Counted from the stretch's first letter, positions 8,887 through 18,296 are shown. The stretch is 64,000 bases of DNA from Sphingomonas phyllosphaerae (GCA_036946405.1 JAQIJC010000001.1:2679501-2743500), one strand, 5' to 3'. The notes: generated by a model from the letters alone, not told the origin. Program-made: numbers and translations.

Positions 8887-9369
8887 ATGGCCGACGACAC
8901 CAGCGATACGCCGACGCCGGCGGCATCGAAGCCCGCCACCCCGCGCCGCCGCGCGCCGCGCAAGGCCGCCGCCCCCAAGGCAGCATCACCGCGCGCCACG
9001 AAGACGAAGACGGCCAAGGCGGACACCGCCCCCGCTGCCGCCAAGAAGCCGGCAGCCAAGCGCACCCGCGCGACGCCGGCGAAGTCCCGCACCACGGCAA
9101 GCCGCAAGTCGGCGTCGCGGAGCGAGGCGGCGATCGACAAGGTCGGCGGCAAGTGGGGCGCGGCGGCGATCGCGGGCGGTGTCGCGGCGATCGGCGCGGC
9201 CGCGACGGCCGCGCTGCTGACCCTGCGCGGTTCGACGCCGAAGTCGCCGCGGCTTCCGGCACCCGATGCGCCGAAGAAAGCGAAGGCGCATCAGCCGGAT
9301 GGGAAGGATTCGTCCAAGTCGTTCGAGGCCGGGATCGCCGACGAGAATACGATCCCCGCGAAGGCGTGA
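8887..9369 (+). CDS. Histone-H1-like Lys/Ala/Pro-rich protein with one membrane segment
   Basis: 160 residues with no enzymatic motif. Residues about 1-85 are a basic, low-complexity Lys/Ala/Pro/Thr/Arg tail like the C-terminal domain of histone H1. A hydrophobic glycine/alanine helix follows at about 95-117 (AAAIAGGVAAIGAAATAALL), then an acidic-basic tail ending IPAKA. The tail would be cytoplasmic and nucleic-acid or polyphosphate binding. That role is inference. Start ATG at 8887 has GGGAG upstream. Confidence 0.65.
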   Translation: MADDTSDTPTPAASKPATPRRRAPRKAAAPKAASPRATKTKTAKADTAPAAAKKPAAKRTRATPAKSRTTASRKSASRSEAAIDKVGGKWGAAAIAGGVAAIGAAATAALLTLRGSTPKSPRLPAPDAPKKAKAHQPDGKDSSKSFEAGIADENTIPAKA

Positions 9370-9378
9370 TCGCGTTTG

Positions 9379-9514
9379 TCGACCCCGGGGATCGACCCCG
9401 GGGCAACAAGCTCCGTCGTCACCCCGCGACTGGTTCCGGGCCCTACCGCTCCGCAAGAGCAACTGCCGGCCTGTTGGCGGAGCGGTGGATGCCGGAACGG
9501 GTCCGGCATGACGG
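9379..9514. repeat. Family A intergenic palindromic repeat (copy 1)
   Basis: Tandem short palindromes ending GCCGGAACGGGTCCGGCATG, between two convergent genes. It shares the CCGGAxxxxxTCCGG core with other A copies in the window. Confidence 0.6.
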
Positions 9515-9522
9515 TTTGAGGC

Positions 9523-10278
9523 TTACCCCTTGAGAAAGGTCGCGATTGCCTGTCCGAGTTCGGGCTTGGTCACCGCGCTCATGTGATTGCCTTGTATCTC
9601 GACGTAGCGCGCCTGCGGCAGCGCGTCGGCCAGCGCGGGCGCGGAGCCGTTGTCGTCGTCGTCCTTTCCGCTGACCACCAATACCGGCTGGACGATCGCG
9701 TCGAGCGCACCCTCGGGCGTGCCGACGAACGTGTCGATGATCCCCAGCAGCGCGACCGGATCGCCGCCGGTCGTCTTCAGGAACGCCTCGGCCAGCCACT
9801 CGGGGCTACCGCGTTCGTGTTTGCCGAGGTTGGTCAGGATGTTGCGGAAGTGGCCCGCGCGGCGGTCGGCGCGGGTGATGCCGTCCAGCCCCATGCCCGA
9901 GATCACCACGCGCCGCGGCGTCGCACCGGTGGCGAGCATCCGTACCGTGGTGCGCGCGCCCAGCGAATAGCCGCCGAGATCATAATCACCTAGCCCAAGA
10001 TGCGCGATCAACGCATGGCCGTCCCGCGCCAGAGCGTCGGGCGGATAGGCGCTTGCGTCGTGCGGGCGGGCGCTGGCGCCGTGCGCGCGCAGATCGGGCA
10101 TGATGACGCGGAAACCGGCCGCGGCGATCGCGGCAGCGTGGCCGTATTTCAACCAGTTGGTCTGTGCGTCCGAGAAGAAGCCGTGGATCAGCACCACCGG
10201 TCGCCCCTCGCCCAGTTCGCGCCACGCGATCCGCTGTCCGTCGAAGCTGTCGAAATACCGGGTTTCAGTCGGGGACAT
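9523..10278 (-). CDS. Alpha/beta hydrolase
   Basis: 251-residue alpha/beta-hydrolase. The oxyanion motif VLIHGFFSD is at about 30, the nucleophile elbow GGYSLGA at about 113, and the catalytic His probably lies in QGNHMSAV near the C-terminus. No signal peptide, so cytoplasmic. Start is the ATG at 10278 (MSPTETRYFDS), which overlaps the upstream GFA gene by 14 nt; the longer frame to 10458 reads through that gene. Substrate is unknown. Confidence 0.85.
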   Translation of the reverse strand: MSPTETRYFDSFDGQRIAWRELGEGRPVVLIHGFFSDAQTNWLKYGHAAAIAAAGFRVIMPDLRAHGASARPHDASAYPPDALARDGHALIAHLGLGDYDLGGYSLGARTTVRMLATGATPRRVVISGMGLDGITRADRRAGHFRNILTNLGKHERGSPEWLAEAFLKTTGGDPVALLGIIDTFVGTPEGALDAIVQPVLVVSGKDDDDNGSAPALADALPQARYVEIQGNHMSAVTKPELGQAIATFLKG

Positions 10279-10711
10279 GACCACGCGTTTCCATCCATTG
10301 GCTGACGATATTTGGGAGATCCGAGGTGCGCTTTTCGGGCAGATCGGCGGTGTCCCGCCATGCTTCGTGGCGGCGTTCGACGCCGAAATGACCCATCGGG
10401 TGTAGAAGGTGCGCGTCATCGAAGCTGCCGACCGTGAGGTCCAGATTTTCGGACGCATTGCCTTCGTAGGTCAGTGGCGTGCCGCACTCACTGCAAAAGC
10501 CGCGCTGCGCGATCTCCGACGACGCGTGGCGATCGGGTTCGCGGGTCGTCCATGTCACGGCGGCGCGCGGAACCTGCTTGAGCGCAGCGAAGACCCCGCC
10601 GGTCGCGCGCTGGCACATCCGACAATGGCAGAGATAGGCATCGTCGTCGGTAACCGCGACGCTGTAGCGCACGCTGCCGCACTGGCAGCCTCCAGTCATA
10701 ATGCGGCTCAT
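10265..10711 (-). CDS. GFA-domain protein (Zn-binding, glutathione-dependent formaldehyde-activating-like)
   Basis: About 148 residues with the GFA/CENP-V zinc pattern: GGCQCGSVRY, then CHCRMCQRATGG, then FCSECGTPLTY. These cysteines normally bind two zincs. Relatives include S-(hydroxymethyl)glutathione synthase, but most GFA paralogues have no assigned reaction. The start is ambiguous: ATG 10711 chosen, 10699 or 10732 possible. Coupled by a 14-nt overlap to the downstream hydrolase; divergent from yitT. Confidence 0.85.
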   Translation of the reverse strand: MSRIMTGGCQCGSVRYSVAVTDDDAYLCHCRMCQRATGGVFAALKQVPRAAVTWTTREPDRHASSEIAQRGFCSECGTPLTYEGNASENLDLTVGSFDDAHLLHPMGHFGVERRHEAWRDTADLPEKRTSDLPNIVSQWMETRGHVPD

Positions 10712-10793
10712 CCCCGCGGCTGTACGCACCATGCCGCGCGGCGTCCACCGATGCTGCGTTGCAGCGTTCGGACGGCGCGGATAGGGAGCGGGG

Positions 10794-11402
10794 GTGAACG
10801 TGGACGAACCCCTGCCCCATTCGGCGATCGAGGATGCCTATGCGCTGACGCTCGGCTGCATCCTCGTCGTGCTCGGGCTGGCGCTTCTCCATGCCGCGGG
10901 ACTGGTGACCGGGGGGACCGCGGGGATTGCGCTGTTGATCTCCTATGCGGTGCCGCTGCCGACCGGTGTGCTGTTCACGCTCATCAACCTGCCCTTCATG
11001 TGGCTGGCGTGGAAGGCGATGGGGCGGCGGTTCACGCTACGCACCGTGCTGGTCGGCGCCGGGGTAGCGGCGCTGGGGACGTGGACGCGGATCGGGCTGA
11101 CGATCGCGCATATCGACCCGGCGTTCGCGGCGCTGGCGGGCGGATCGGTGATCGGGTTCGGCGCGCTGGCGCTCGCGCGGCACCATGCCGGGATCGGCGG
11201 GACCGGGGTGGTGACGCTGTGGCTACAGAAGACGCGCGGGTGGAACGCCGGGCGAACGCAAATGGCGATCGACGCGCTGATCCTGCTGACCGCGCTGGCG
11301 TTCCTGCCGCCGGAGCGGGTCGGCTGGTCGGCGATCTCGTCGGCGGCGATCAGCGGGATATTGATCGCGTGGCATCGGCCGGGGCGGTATCGGGGGTATT
11401 GA
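10794..11402 (+). CDS. YitT family integral membrane protein
   Basis: 202 residues with about five or six hydrophobic helices. The diagnostic YitT segment GLVTGGTAGIALLISY is at about 37-52, followed by a partly degenerate second repeat around HAGIGGTGVVTLWLQ. Family function is unproven; substrate transport is only assumed. Starts at GTG 10794 with GGAG about 6 nt upstream. Divergent from the GFA gene across 80 nt. Confidence 0.85.
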   Translation: MNVDEPLPHSAIEDAYALTLGCILVVLGLALLHAAGLVTGGTAGIALLISYAVPLPTGVLFTLINLPFMWLAWKAMGRRFTLRTVLVGAGVAALGTWTRIGLTIAHIDPAFAALAGGSVIGFGALALARHHAGIGGTGVVTLWLQKTRGWNAGRTQMAIDALILLTALAFLPPERVGWSAISSAAISGILIAWHRPGRYRGY

Positions 11403-11416
11403 GCGCGCAGTCACGG

Positions 11417-11510
11417 TCATCCCCGCGGAGGCGGGGATCCAGAACCGATGTCGTTTCGCCTCTTGCGATGACCTGCGCGTCTGGATTCCCGCCTGCGCGG
11501 GAATGACGGT
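11417..11510. repeat. Family A-like repeat pair between convergent genes
   Basis: Two short palindromes (CCCCGCGGAGGCGGGG and TTCCCGCCTGCGCGGGAA) flank about 45 nt. The outer ends, TCATCCCCG and CGGGAATGA, are inverted relative to each other. Located between yitT and asd. Confidence 0.55.
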
Positions 11511-11527
11511 TGGGTGAGCGGCGGCGC

Positions 11528-12598
11528 TTACTCCGCGGTCAGCACCGCCTGGAAGTCGTCTGCGCCGGTTTCGTCCGCCTTCTTGAGATGACGGCGGCCG
11601 AGCAGTTCGGCGATCTGCACCGCGTTGAGCGCTGCGCCCTTGCGGAGATTGTCGCTGACGCACCACAGCACCAGACCATTCTCGACGGTCGGGTCCTCGC
11701 GGACGCGGCTGACATAGGTCGCATCGTCGCCCGCGCTCTCGATCGGGGTGACGTAGCCGCCGTCCTCGCGCTTGTCGATCAGCATCACGCCCGGTGCCTC
11801 GCGCAGGATGTTCTGCGCATCCTCGGCCGACAGCTCGTTCTCGAACTCGATGTTGAGCGCCTCGCTATGGCCGACGAACACCGGCACGCGCACGCAGGTG
11901 GCGGTCAGCTTGATCTTCGGATCGAGGATCTTCTTGGTCTCGACGACCATCTTCCACTCTTCCTTGGTCGAGCCGTCGTCGAGGAAGCTGTCGATGTGCG
12001 GGATGACGTTGAAGGCGATCTGCTTGGTGAACTTCTTCGGCTCGGCAGGGTCGCCGACGAAGATGTTGCGGCTCTGCTCGAACAGCTCGTCCATGCCGAT
12101 CTTGCCCGCGCCCGACACCGACTGATAAGTCGCGACGACGACGCGCTTGATCGTGGCCGCGTCATGCAGCGGCTTGAGCGCGACGACCATCTGCGCGGTC
12201 GAGCAATTCGGGTTGGCGATGATGTTCTTCGCCTTGTAGCCGTCGATCGCGGCGGCGTTCACCTCCGGCACGATCAGCGGCACGTCCGGGTCCATGCGGT
12301 AGAGCGACGAATTGTCGATCACCGTGCAGCCCGCCGCCGCGAACTTCGGCGCGTAGACCGCGGTCGCCTCGCTGCCAATCGCGAACAGCGCCATGTCCCA
12401 GCCCGCGGGATCGAAATGCTCGATGTTCTGGACCTTCAGCATCCGGCCGGTGTCGCCATATTCGATTTGGTCGCCGACCGAGCGCGACGAGGCGAGCACC
12501 GCGATCTCGTCGGCCGGAAACTGCCGCTCGGCGAGGATGTTGACCATCTCGCGACCGACATTGCCCGTGGCTCCCGCCACCACCACCCGGTACCCCAT
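11528..12598 (-). CDS. asd: Aspartate-semialdehyde dehydrogenase
   Basis: Reduces L-aspartyl phosphate to aspartate semialdehyde, feeding lysine/DAP, threonine and methionine synthesis. 356 residues. The NADP-binding start is VVVAGATGNVGREM, the catalytic cysteine is in IIANPNCSTAQM, and the substrate region TYQSVSGAGKIGMDEL is intact. The C-terminal tail is about 15 residues longer than most (KKADETGADDFQ). No other biosynthetic gene is adjacent. Confidence 0.96.
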   Translation of the reverse strand: MGYRVVVAGATGNVGREMVNILAERQFPADEIAVLASSRSVGDQIEYGDTGRMLKVQNIEHFDPAGWDMALFAIGSEATAVYAPKFAAAGCTVIDNSSLYRMDPDVPLIVPEVNAAAIDGYKAKNIIANPNCSTAQMVVALKPLHDAATIKRVVVATYQSVSGAGKIGMDELFEQSRNIFVGDPAEPKKFTKQIAFNVIPHIDSFLDDGSTKEEWKMVVETKKILDPKIKLTATCVRVPVFVGHSEALNIEFENELSAEDAQNILREAPGVMLIDKREDGGYVTPIESAGDDATYVSRVREDPTVENGLVLWCVSDNLRKGAALNAVQIAELLGRRHLKKADETGADDFQAVLTAE

Positions 12599-12687
12599 AT
12601 CCGTCCTTCCAACGCGCCAACGACCGGCGCTTTCACATCATGTCGCGGCTGCCCGTAGCGCCGCAATTTTCGAAAAGCCAGAAAGCT

Positions 12688-14922
12688 CTACTTGGGACCG
12701 CTGCCGACATGCTGGTCGAGGAAGCGCTCGATCGTCGTCCAGACATGGATGTCGCGCGACGCCGAATGCGTCTTGCCGGGATAGAGCATCATCTCGAACG
12801 GCATGTCCGCGGCCTGCAATTCCGCCGCGACCTTGGTGGAATTGTCGAGGAAGACATTGTCGTCGGCCATGCCGTGCATCAACAGCAGCGGCGTGGTGAT
12901 CTTCTTCGGGTCGATCACCGCACGGGACGCGTCATAGGCGACGCCATCGACAAGCGGATCCCCCATGTAACGCTCGGTATAATGCGTGTCGTAGAGATGC
13001 CAGTCGGTGACCGGCGCCCCCGAGATCGCGGCGGCATACAGGCTCTGATCGGCCTCGATCATCTTGAGCGACATATAGCCGCCGTACGACCAGCCGAAGG
13101 TGGCGATCCGCTTCGGATCAACGAAGGCGAGCGTTTTCAGATATTCCGCGCCCTTGCGCTGATCCGCGACCTCGACGGTGCCCATCGCGTGCCAGATCGC
13201 GCTTTCGAACGCGACACCGCGGTTCGCCGAGCCGCGATTGTCGACCTCGAAATAGATCCAGCCTTTGTCGACCAGATGCTGGATCAGCGGGTTCTTCCAG
13301 CTGCGCGTCACATATTGCGGACCGGGGCCGCCATAATGCTGGAAGAACACCGGGTAACGCTTCCCCGGCTCCAGCCGCGGCGTGACCATCTGCCAGTGCA
13401 GATCGGTGGTGCCGTCGGCGGCCTTGATCGTGCCGAAGCGCACCGGTTCGTGGCTGGCCACATAGGGGGCATAGGGGTGCGTGCCCTCGACACGGTTTTC
13501 GTTGATCCATGCCAGCCGCTTGCCGCTGGCGTCGGCAAGATAGGTCTGCGGCGGCTGATCGGGGCTCGAGCGCGTGACGAGGAAGCGCTGCGCCTTGCCG
13601 TCGGCGGTGACGCTGTTGTTCCAGCCATGCTCGGTCAGTCGCGTGATCCCGCCGCGCTTGAGGTCGAGCGCGTAAAGATGCTGTTCGAGGACATCGTCCT
13701 TGTTGGCGGTGAAATAGACGCGACCCTTGACCTCATCGACCGCGACCAGCCCGGTGACGACCCACTCGCCCTTGGTCAGCTGCGTCCAGCGGCCGCCCTT
13801 CAACCGCCACAGATGCGCGTAGCCGTCGCGTTCGGAATGCCACAACAGGCTGCCGTCCTCCATCGGGCGATAGCTGTCGGAAAGGTTGATCCAGCTTTTC
13901 GCGCGCGCGGTTTCAGTGAAGAGCACGGTCGCCTTGCCGGTCGCGGGATCGACGCGGAGCATGTCGAGCTTGGTCTGCGCGCGGTTCTGGCGCTGCACGA
14001 GCAGGGCCGAGCCGTCGGGCAGCCAGTCGACGCGCGCGAGATAGATGTCGGGATCGCTGCCGAGATCGACCTTCACCCCACCTGAACCATTGGCGCCCGA
14101 ACCATCGGCGCGCATGACGTACAGGTCGACCAGCACGTTGGGGGTGCCGGCGGCGGGATAGCGCTGTTCGTAGATGCTGGTGCCGGTCGCGCCGATCGCG
14201 GCGCGGGTGAAGACCTTGACCGGCGTCTCGTCGAACCGCTCGATCGCGACATAGCGATCGTCGGGGCTCCACCAATAGCCGTCGGTGCGGTGCATTTCCT
14301 CCTGCGCGACGAATTCCGCCTCGCCGAAATGGACGAGCCCCTTGCCCTCGCTGGTGAGCGCGCGTGCGACCCCGCCGCCGAGCGGCTGAATCCAGAGGTT
14401 CTGGTCGCGGACATAGCTGACGAAGCCGCCGCGCGGAGAGACGTTGGCGTTGAGCACGCCGCCGGGCACGTCGGTGATCCGGCGCACCTGCCCGTCGATG
14501 CCGGCGAGATAGAGGTTGCCGTCGATCGGCACGAGCAGGCTGCGCCCGTCCGCCGCCCAGTCGTAGGCGACGATGCCCTTGAGCGCGCCGATCCGGGCGC
14601 GTTCGCGCTGCATCTTCTCGGCTTCGGACAAGGCCGCGCCGGTGCCGATCCTGAGGCTGTCGACCAGCATCCGCTCCGCACCGGTCGTGGTGTCGCGCGC
14701 CCAAAGGTCGAGCCGGTCCTTGTCGTCGGGGCGCGCGCGCAGGAAGGTGAGCAGCGTGCCGTCGGGCGACAGTTTGAGCGCGCGCGGCTGCGGGCCGGCG
14801 AGATCGGGGGTGGCGAACACCCGTTCCAGCGTGAGCGGCGTCGGCGCGTCGGCCCCCTGCGCCTCAGCCACGGTCGAAAATCCCGTCGTCGCCAGCGCGG
14901 CGGCGATAAACCACTTGTGCAT
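12688..14922 (-). CDS. Dipeptidyl peptidase IV-like S9 peptidase, periplasmic
   Basis: 744-residue secreted serine peptidase. A Sec signal peptide (MHKWFIAAALATTGFSTVAEA) is followed by an N-terminal beta-propeller with the DPP-IV glutamates in HFGEAEFVAQEEMHRTDGYW. The catalytic domain carries the nucleophile GWSYGGYMSL, the Asp in MADDNVFLDNS and the His in GKTHSAS. It would remove Xaa-Pro dipeptides from peptides in the periplasm, probably for nutrition. Monocistronic. Confidence 0.94.
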   Translation of the reverse strand: MHKWFIAAALATTGFSTVAEAQGADAPTPLTLERVFATPDLAGPQPRALKLSPDGTLLTFLRARPDDKDRLDLWARDTTTGAERMLVDSLRIGTGAALSEAEKMQRERARIGALKGIVAYDWAADGRSLLVPIDGNLYLAGIDGQVRRITDVPGGVLNANVSPRGGFVSYVRDQNLWIQPLGGGVARALTSEGKGLVHFGEAEFVAQEEMHRTDGYWWSPDDRYVAIERFDETPVKVFTRAAIGATGTSIYEQRYPAAGTPNVLVDLYVMRADGSGANGSGGVKVDLGSDPDIYLARVDWLPDGSALLVQRQNRAQTKLDMLRVDPATGKATVLFTETARAKSWINLSDSYRPMEDGSLLWHSERDGYAHLWRLKGGRWTQLTKGEWVVTGLVAVDEVKGRVYFTANKDDVLEQHLYALDLKRGGITRLTEHGWNNSVTADGKAQRFLVTRSSPDQPPQTYLADASGKRLAWINENRVEGTHPYAPYVASHEPVRFGTIKAADGTTDLHWQMVTPRLEPGKRYPVFFQHYGGPGPQYVTRSWKNPLIQHLVDKGWIYFEVDNRGSANRGVAFESAIWHAMGTVEVADQRKGAEYLKTLAFVDPKRIATFGWSYGGYMSLKMIEADQSLYAAAISGAPVTDWHLYDTHYTERYMGDPLVDGVAYDASRAVIDPKKITTPLLLMHGMADDNVFLDNSTKVAAELQAADMPFEMMLYPGKTHSASRDIHVWTTIERFLDQHVGSGPK

Positions 14923-15037
14923 TCAGACCCTCCGTCACGCCGACGCTGGTGGCAAAGATCAATGCGGAGGGACAGCGGAATCTTGGGATCGCTCGCCCTG
15001 GTGGCGATTGACTTGCGCCGATCACCTGCCCTGTTCC

Positions 15038-15118
15038 GTCATCCCGGACTCGATCCGGGATTCCGCTTCTTACTCCTGTCGCCAAGAAGCGGGGCCCCGG
15101 ATCAAGTCCGGGGCGACG
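15038..15118. repeat. Family A repeat (copy 3)
   Basis: GTCATCCCGGACTCGATCCG at the left and GGATCAAGTCCGGGGCGAC at the right form inverted arms around a C/T-rich centre. The same arrangement recurs at 35340 and 56903. The gene-free stretch 14923-15418 holds only this and the next repeat. Confidence 0.7.
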
Positions 15119-15162
15119 AACAGAGGCTTGGTCCGCTCAAACCTACGAGCCGACCTAGGGTG

Positions 15163-15414
15163 GATCGACATTCATGGTTGCCTTCGCTGCCCTCGCCCCT
15201 CGCAGAGGGGAGAGGGATGCGCAGACTTAGGCTTTGCGCAGCAAAGTCTTAGTCGGAGCTGGGTGAGGGGTGGCGCTCGCGCAAGCGAGCGCGCGAGCCT
15301 TCGGCTCGCTCGACCCCTCACCCAAGCTGCGCTAGCCAGCACGCTGGCAAGCTCCGCTATCCCTCTCCCCTGTCCATGGGCGAGGGCAGCAGGACGCTAC
15401 CATGAATGTCGATC
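15163..15414. repeat. 252-bp nested palindromic element with 16-bp terminal inverted repeats (family C-related)
   Basis: Ends GATCGACATTCATGGT (15163-15178) and its exact complement (15399-15414). Inside are family-C style arms, CCCTCGCCCCTC / GAGGGGAGAGGG on the left and CCCTCTCCCC / GGGCGAGGG on the right. Several perfect hairpins lie between them: a CTTAG/GCTTTGC hairpin near 15222-15254, GCGCTCGC-GCAA-GCGAGCGC (15273-15292), GCGAGCC/GGCTCGC, and GCTAGCCAGC/GCTGGCAAGC near 15331-15352. No coding capacity. It ends 4 nt from the GH127 stop codon. Confidence 0.8.
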
Positions 15415-15418
15415 GGCC

Positions 15419-17335
15419 CTAAGCGAGTTGCCAATAGGTCGCGTAGCGTTCGTGCGCGATGCGGTGATAGGGAACCAGCCGCACCGGCGTGCCATCCTGC
15501 GCGGCGATCGTGAATTCGAGCGGGTTGCCGGTCGGTCGGATGCTCCTCGCCAGCGCGTCGGGGTCGCCCGCGAGCACGGGCACCGCGACGGGCGTGTCAT
15601 TATACTCGCCGTATTTACGCTCGTTGACGATGATGTCCGCGCCGGGCGCCAGCCCCTGCCGGCCGAGCGCGCCGGCCAGCACCAGCGGGCCGTAGGTGAA
15701 GGCGACGATCTGCGGCGCGGCGGGCGCCTGTTCGGCGGCGGGCTCCATGACCAGTTGCAGCTCGACGGTGTCGCCGTCGTTCCACGTCCGGTCGATGGTG
15801 ACGTAGCTGCCGGACTCGGTGGAAGTCACGGTCTCGCGACCGTTGACGACCAGCGTCGCGGTGCGGCTCCAGCGTGGGTGACGCAGCTTGAGTGCGAGCG
15901 AGGCCGGGCGCTTGGCGGCGATGCGCAGCCGGGTGCCCGCCTGCGCGGGGAAGGAGGTTTCCTGCGTCAGAACGACGCCTTGCTCACGCCATTTCAGCGC
16001 CGACGGGATGAACAGGTTGACGTAGAGCTGCCGCCCGTCGTGGAAGTAGATCGAATCTCGGTACTTTACGTGGTTTTCCATCCCCGTGCCGGTGCAGCAC
16101 CAGAAGCTGTCCTCGGGAGTGTGGTACAATTTCATATAGCCGGGGCGCGCGCCCTGAAAATAGGTCGCCATGCCGCTGTCGGGATCCTGCGAGGCAAGAA
16201 TGCCGTTATAGAGCGTGCGTTCGTAATAGTCTGCGTAATCGGCGCGCGGGTCCTGCAGGAACAATTGCCGCGTCAGCTTGAGCATATTGTGCTGGCAGCA
16301 CGTCTCCGATCCCTTGGCCGAGAAGACGTGCTTGTCGAAATCGGCCATCGCGAAGAAATGCTCGTTGTCGCCGTGCCCGCCGGTCGCGAAGGCGCGGGTG
16401 CGCGCCACCGTCTTCCAAAAGAATTGCGCGGCGGCGTGATAGCTGGCGTCGCCGCCGGCCTCGTGAACGCGCTGGAACCCGATGATCTTCGGAATCTGCG
16501 TATTGGCGTGCATCCCGTCGAGCTGGTCCTGCGCCTTCACCAGCGGGGCGAGTACCGCCTTTTGTGAAAAGCGCTCGGCAAGCCGTTGATAATCTGCATT
16601 TCCGGTCATCACGAACAGGTCGGCATAGACTTCGTTCATGCCGCCGTATTCGGTCTTAAGCATCTCCTCGAACTGCGCGTCGCCCAAGGGGCGTGTGGCG
16701 ACTACGCCCCAGTCCGCGAGCCGCAGCAGCACCGCTTTCGCCGAGGCACTGTCCGCGAGCAGCGTCGCGTCGCGCAGTCCGGCATAGACCTTGTGGAGCG
16801 TGTACCACGGCACGCCGGTGATCGGCTCGCCGCGCAGATGCGCCGAAACGAGCGCCGCGCCCTTCGGAAAGGCGCAGACCAGCCCGCTGTTCGCCGCCCT
16901 CTGGCACGCCGCCAACTCCGCGGCGATATAGTCGATCCGCTTGCGGTAGACGGCCTTGCCGGTCGCGCGATAGGCCAGCGCGCAGGCGGAGAGGTAATGG
17001 CCGAGCGTGTGGCCGTGGCAGTTGATGTCCGCCCACATCGGCTCGGACTCCCAGCCACCATAGACCGGCGCTTTGGGCTTCAGCCCGGCATTGACCCGGA
17101 AATTGTGGAGCATCCGGTCAGGCTGGAGCCGCAGCAGATAGGCTTCGGTCTGACGCTGTGCATGGAGGAACGGGCTGTCGTGAAGGTCAACGTCGCGCAT
17201 GTCGAACGGCTGGAGCGACACTGGCGTGCGCGTCTGCGCTGAAAGCGGCGCAGCGACGCCGGCGATCAGCGCGCTGCCGGCGACGCCGGAAAAAAAATGC
17301 CGACGTGACAGCGGGTTACAACAGACGATCGCCAC
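15419..17335 (-). CDS. GH127 family glycosidase (beta-L-arabinofuranosidase-like, DUF1680), Tat-exported
   Basis: 638-residue glycoside hydrolase. The N-terminus NPLSRRHFFSGVAGSALIAG is a twin-arginine signal, so the enzyme probably folds before export. The GH127 zinc/catalytic cysteines are visible in GSETCCQHNMLKL and SFWCCTGTGMENH. In the characterised HypBA1 these positions hold the Glu-Cys3-zinc centre that releases L-arabinofuranose. The (alpha/alpha)6 catalytic domain is followed by beta-sandwich domains. No sugar operon is adjacent, so the exact substrate remains open. Confidence 0.9.
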   Translation of the reverse strand: MAIVCCNPLSRRHFFSGVAGSALIAGVAAPLSAQTRTPVSLQPFDMRDVDLHDSPFLHAQRQTEAYLLRLQPDRMLHNFRVNAGLKPKAPVYGGWESEPMWADINCHGHTLGHYLSACALAYRATGKAVYRKRIDYIAAELAACQRAANSGLVCAFPKGAALVSAHLRGEPITGVPWYTLHKVYAGLRDATLLADSASAKAVLLRLADWGVVATRPLGDAQFEEMLKTEYGGMNEVYADLFVMTGNADYQRLAERFSQKAVLAPLVKAQDQLDGMHANTQIPKIIGFQRVHEAGGDASYHAAAQFFWKTVARTRAFATGGHGDNEHFFAMADFDKHVFSAKGSETCCQHNMLKLTRQLFLQDPRADYADYYERTLYNGILASQDPDSGMATYFQGARPGYMKLYHTPEDSFWCCTGTGMENHVKYRDSIYFHDGRQLYVNLFIPSALKWREQGVVLTQETSFPAQAGTRLRIAAKRPASLALKLRHPRWSRTATLVVNGRETVTSTESGSYVTIDRTWNDGDTVELQLVMEPAAEQAPAAPQIVAFTYGPLVLAGALGRQGLAPGADIIVNERKYGEYNDTPVAVPVLAGDPDALARSIRPTGNPLEFTIAAQDGTPVRLVPYHRIAHERYATYWQLA

Positions 17336-17462
17336 GAAACTCTCCTATCGTGCGCAGCTCGGGCCGCGCCGGCGAGCATAGTCATTACTCCGTCAATTAC
17401 CACCCGTTAACAGCCACTTGGCTCGACCGCGCAACGCTGCGGCCGCAATGATGGCGCACCGC

Positions 17463-18296
17463 TCAACCGAACAGGCCCAGTTCCGCCACTTCGTCCGCGC
17501 TCAGGTCGATCCCAAACATCATGCTCAGCCGCATCCGGTAGACGCGCGGATCGGTAATCTCGGCTTCGGCGGTCGTCTCCGAGGCACGACGGCGATACTG
17601 GCGGTCGGTCAGCGAGGCGAAGCCGCGCGGCAGGATGATGCTGGTCACCGTCACATTGGTGAAGCGGCTGGCGGGCGCGGTCATCGACCAGTGATTGCCC
17701 ATCGCCAGATCGCTGTCATGCACCTCCGCGGTGGTGAAGCTGTATTGCGGCTGCCATCCCGGCCCCGCGCCGCGGCCGTCGGTGGTGGTCGGGTCGCCGT
17801 CGCGCAGCAGCAGCCAGCCGCCCGCCCCGGCGCGTTCGTCGTCGCGGACCAGCAGGAAGCGCGCGCCGTCCGGCGCCTCGCCCTGCGCGCCATCGGCGAG
17901 CGGCATGACCGGCGCGTAGCTGCCGCCGAAGCCGGCGTCGGCGATCCAGTGCTGCCCGTCGATCGTCACCAGCGACAGCGTGTGCGTCAGCGGCGGGGTC
18001 TCCGTGGCGCCGAGCCAGACGCGCGCCAGCAGCGGACGGGCATTGAAATCGAGCGCGGCGAGCGCGTCGAGCAACAAGCGGTTCTGCTCGAAACAATAGC
18101 CGCCGCGCCGCGCGGTGACCAGTTTGGCGGCGACGCTCGCACCATCGATCGCGATCGCCCGGCCGAGCCGCACGTCGAGGTTCTCGAACGGAATCGCGAG
18201 GCGATGTGCATGCTGGATGCGCGACAGGCCGGCGGCATCGCGGGTCGGACGCGCGGGAAGGTCGATGCGGGCGAGATAGGCGTCGAGGTCGAACAT
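17463..18296 (-). CDS. nat: Arylamine N-acetyltransferase
   Basis: Acetyl-CoA-dependent N-acetyltransferase of 277 residues. The catalytic triad is visible: Cys in RRGGYCFEQNRLL, His in THTLSLVTIDG and Asp in IADAGFGGSYAP. The conserved PFENLDVRLG is near residue 37. The start is the ATG at 18296 (MFDLDAYLARIDL); the longer frame upstream adds unsupported basic residues and overlaps the divergent gene. Typical roles are arylamine detoxification or acyl transfer in secondary metabolism. Confidence 0.92.
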   Translation of the reverse strand: MFDLDAYLARIDLPARPTRDAAGLSRIQHAHRLAIPFENLDVRLGRAIAIDGASVAAKLVTARRGGYCFEQNRLLLDALAALDFNARPLLARVWLGATETPPLTHTLSLVTIDGQHWIADAGFGGSYAPVMPLADGAQGEAPDGARFLLVRDDERAGAGGWLLLRDGDPTTTDGRGAGPGWQPQYSFTTAEVHDSDLAMGNHWSMTAPASRFTNVTVTSIILPRGFASLTDRQYRRRASETTAEAEITDPRVYRMRLSMMFGIDLSADEVAELGLFG

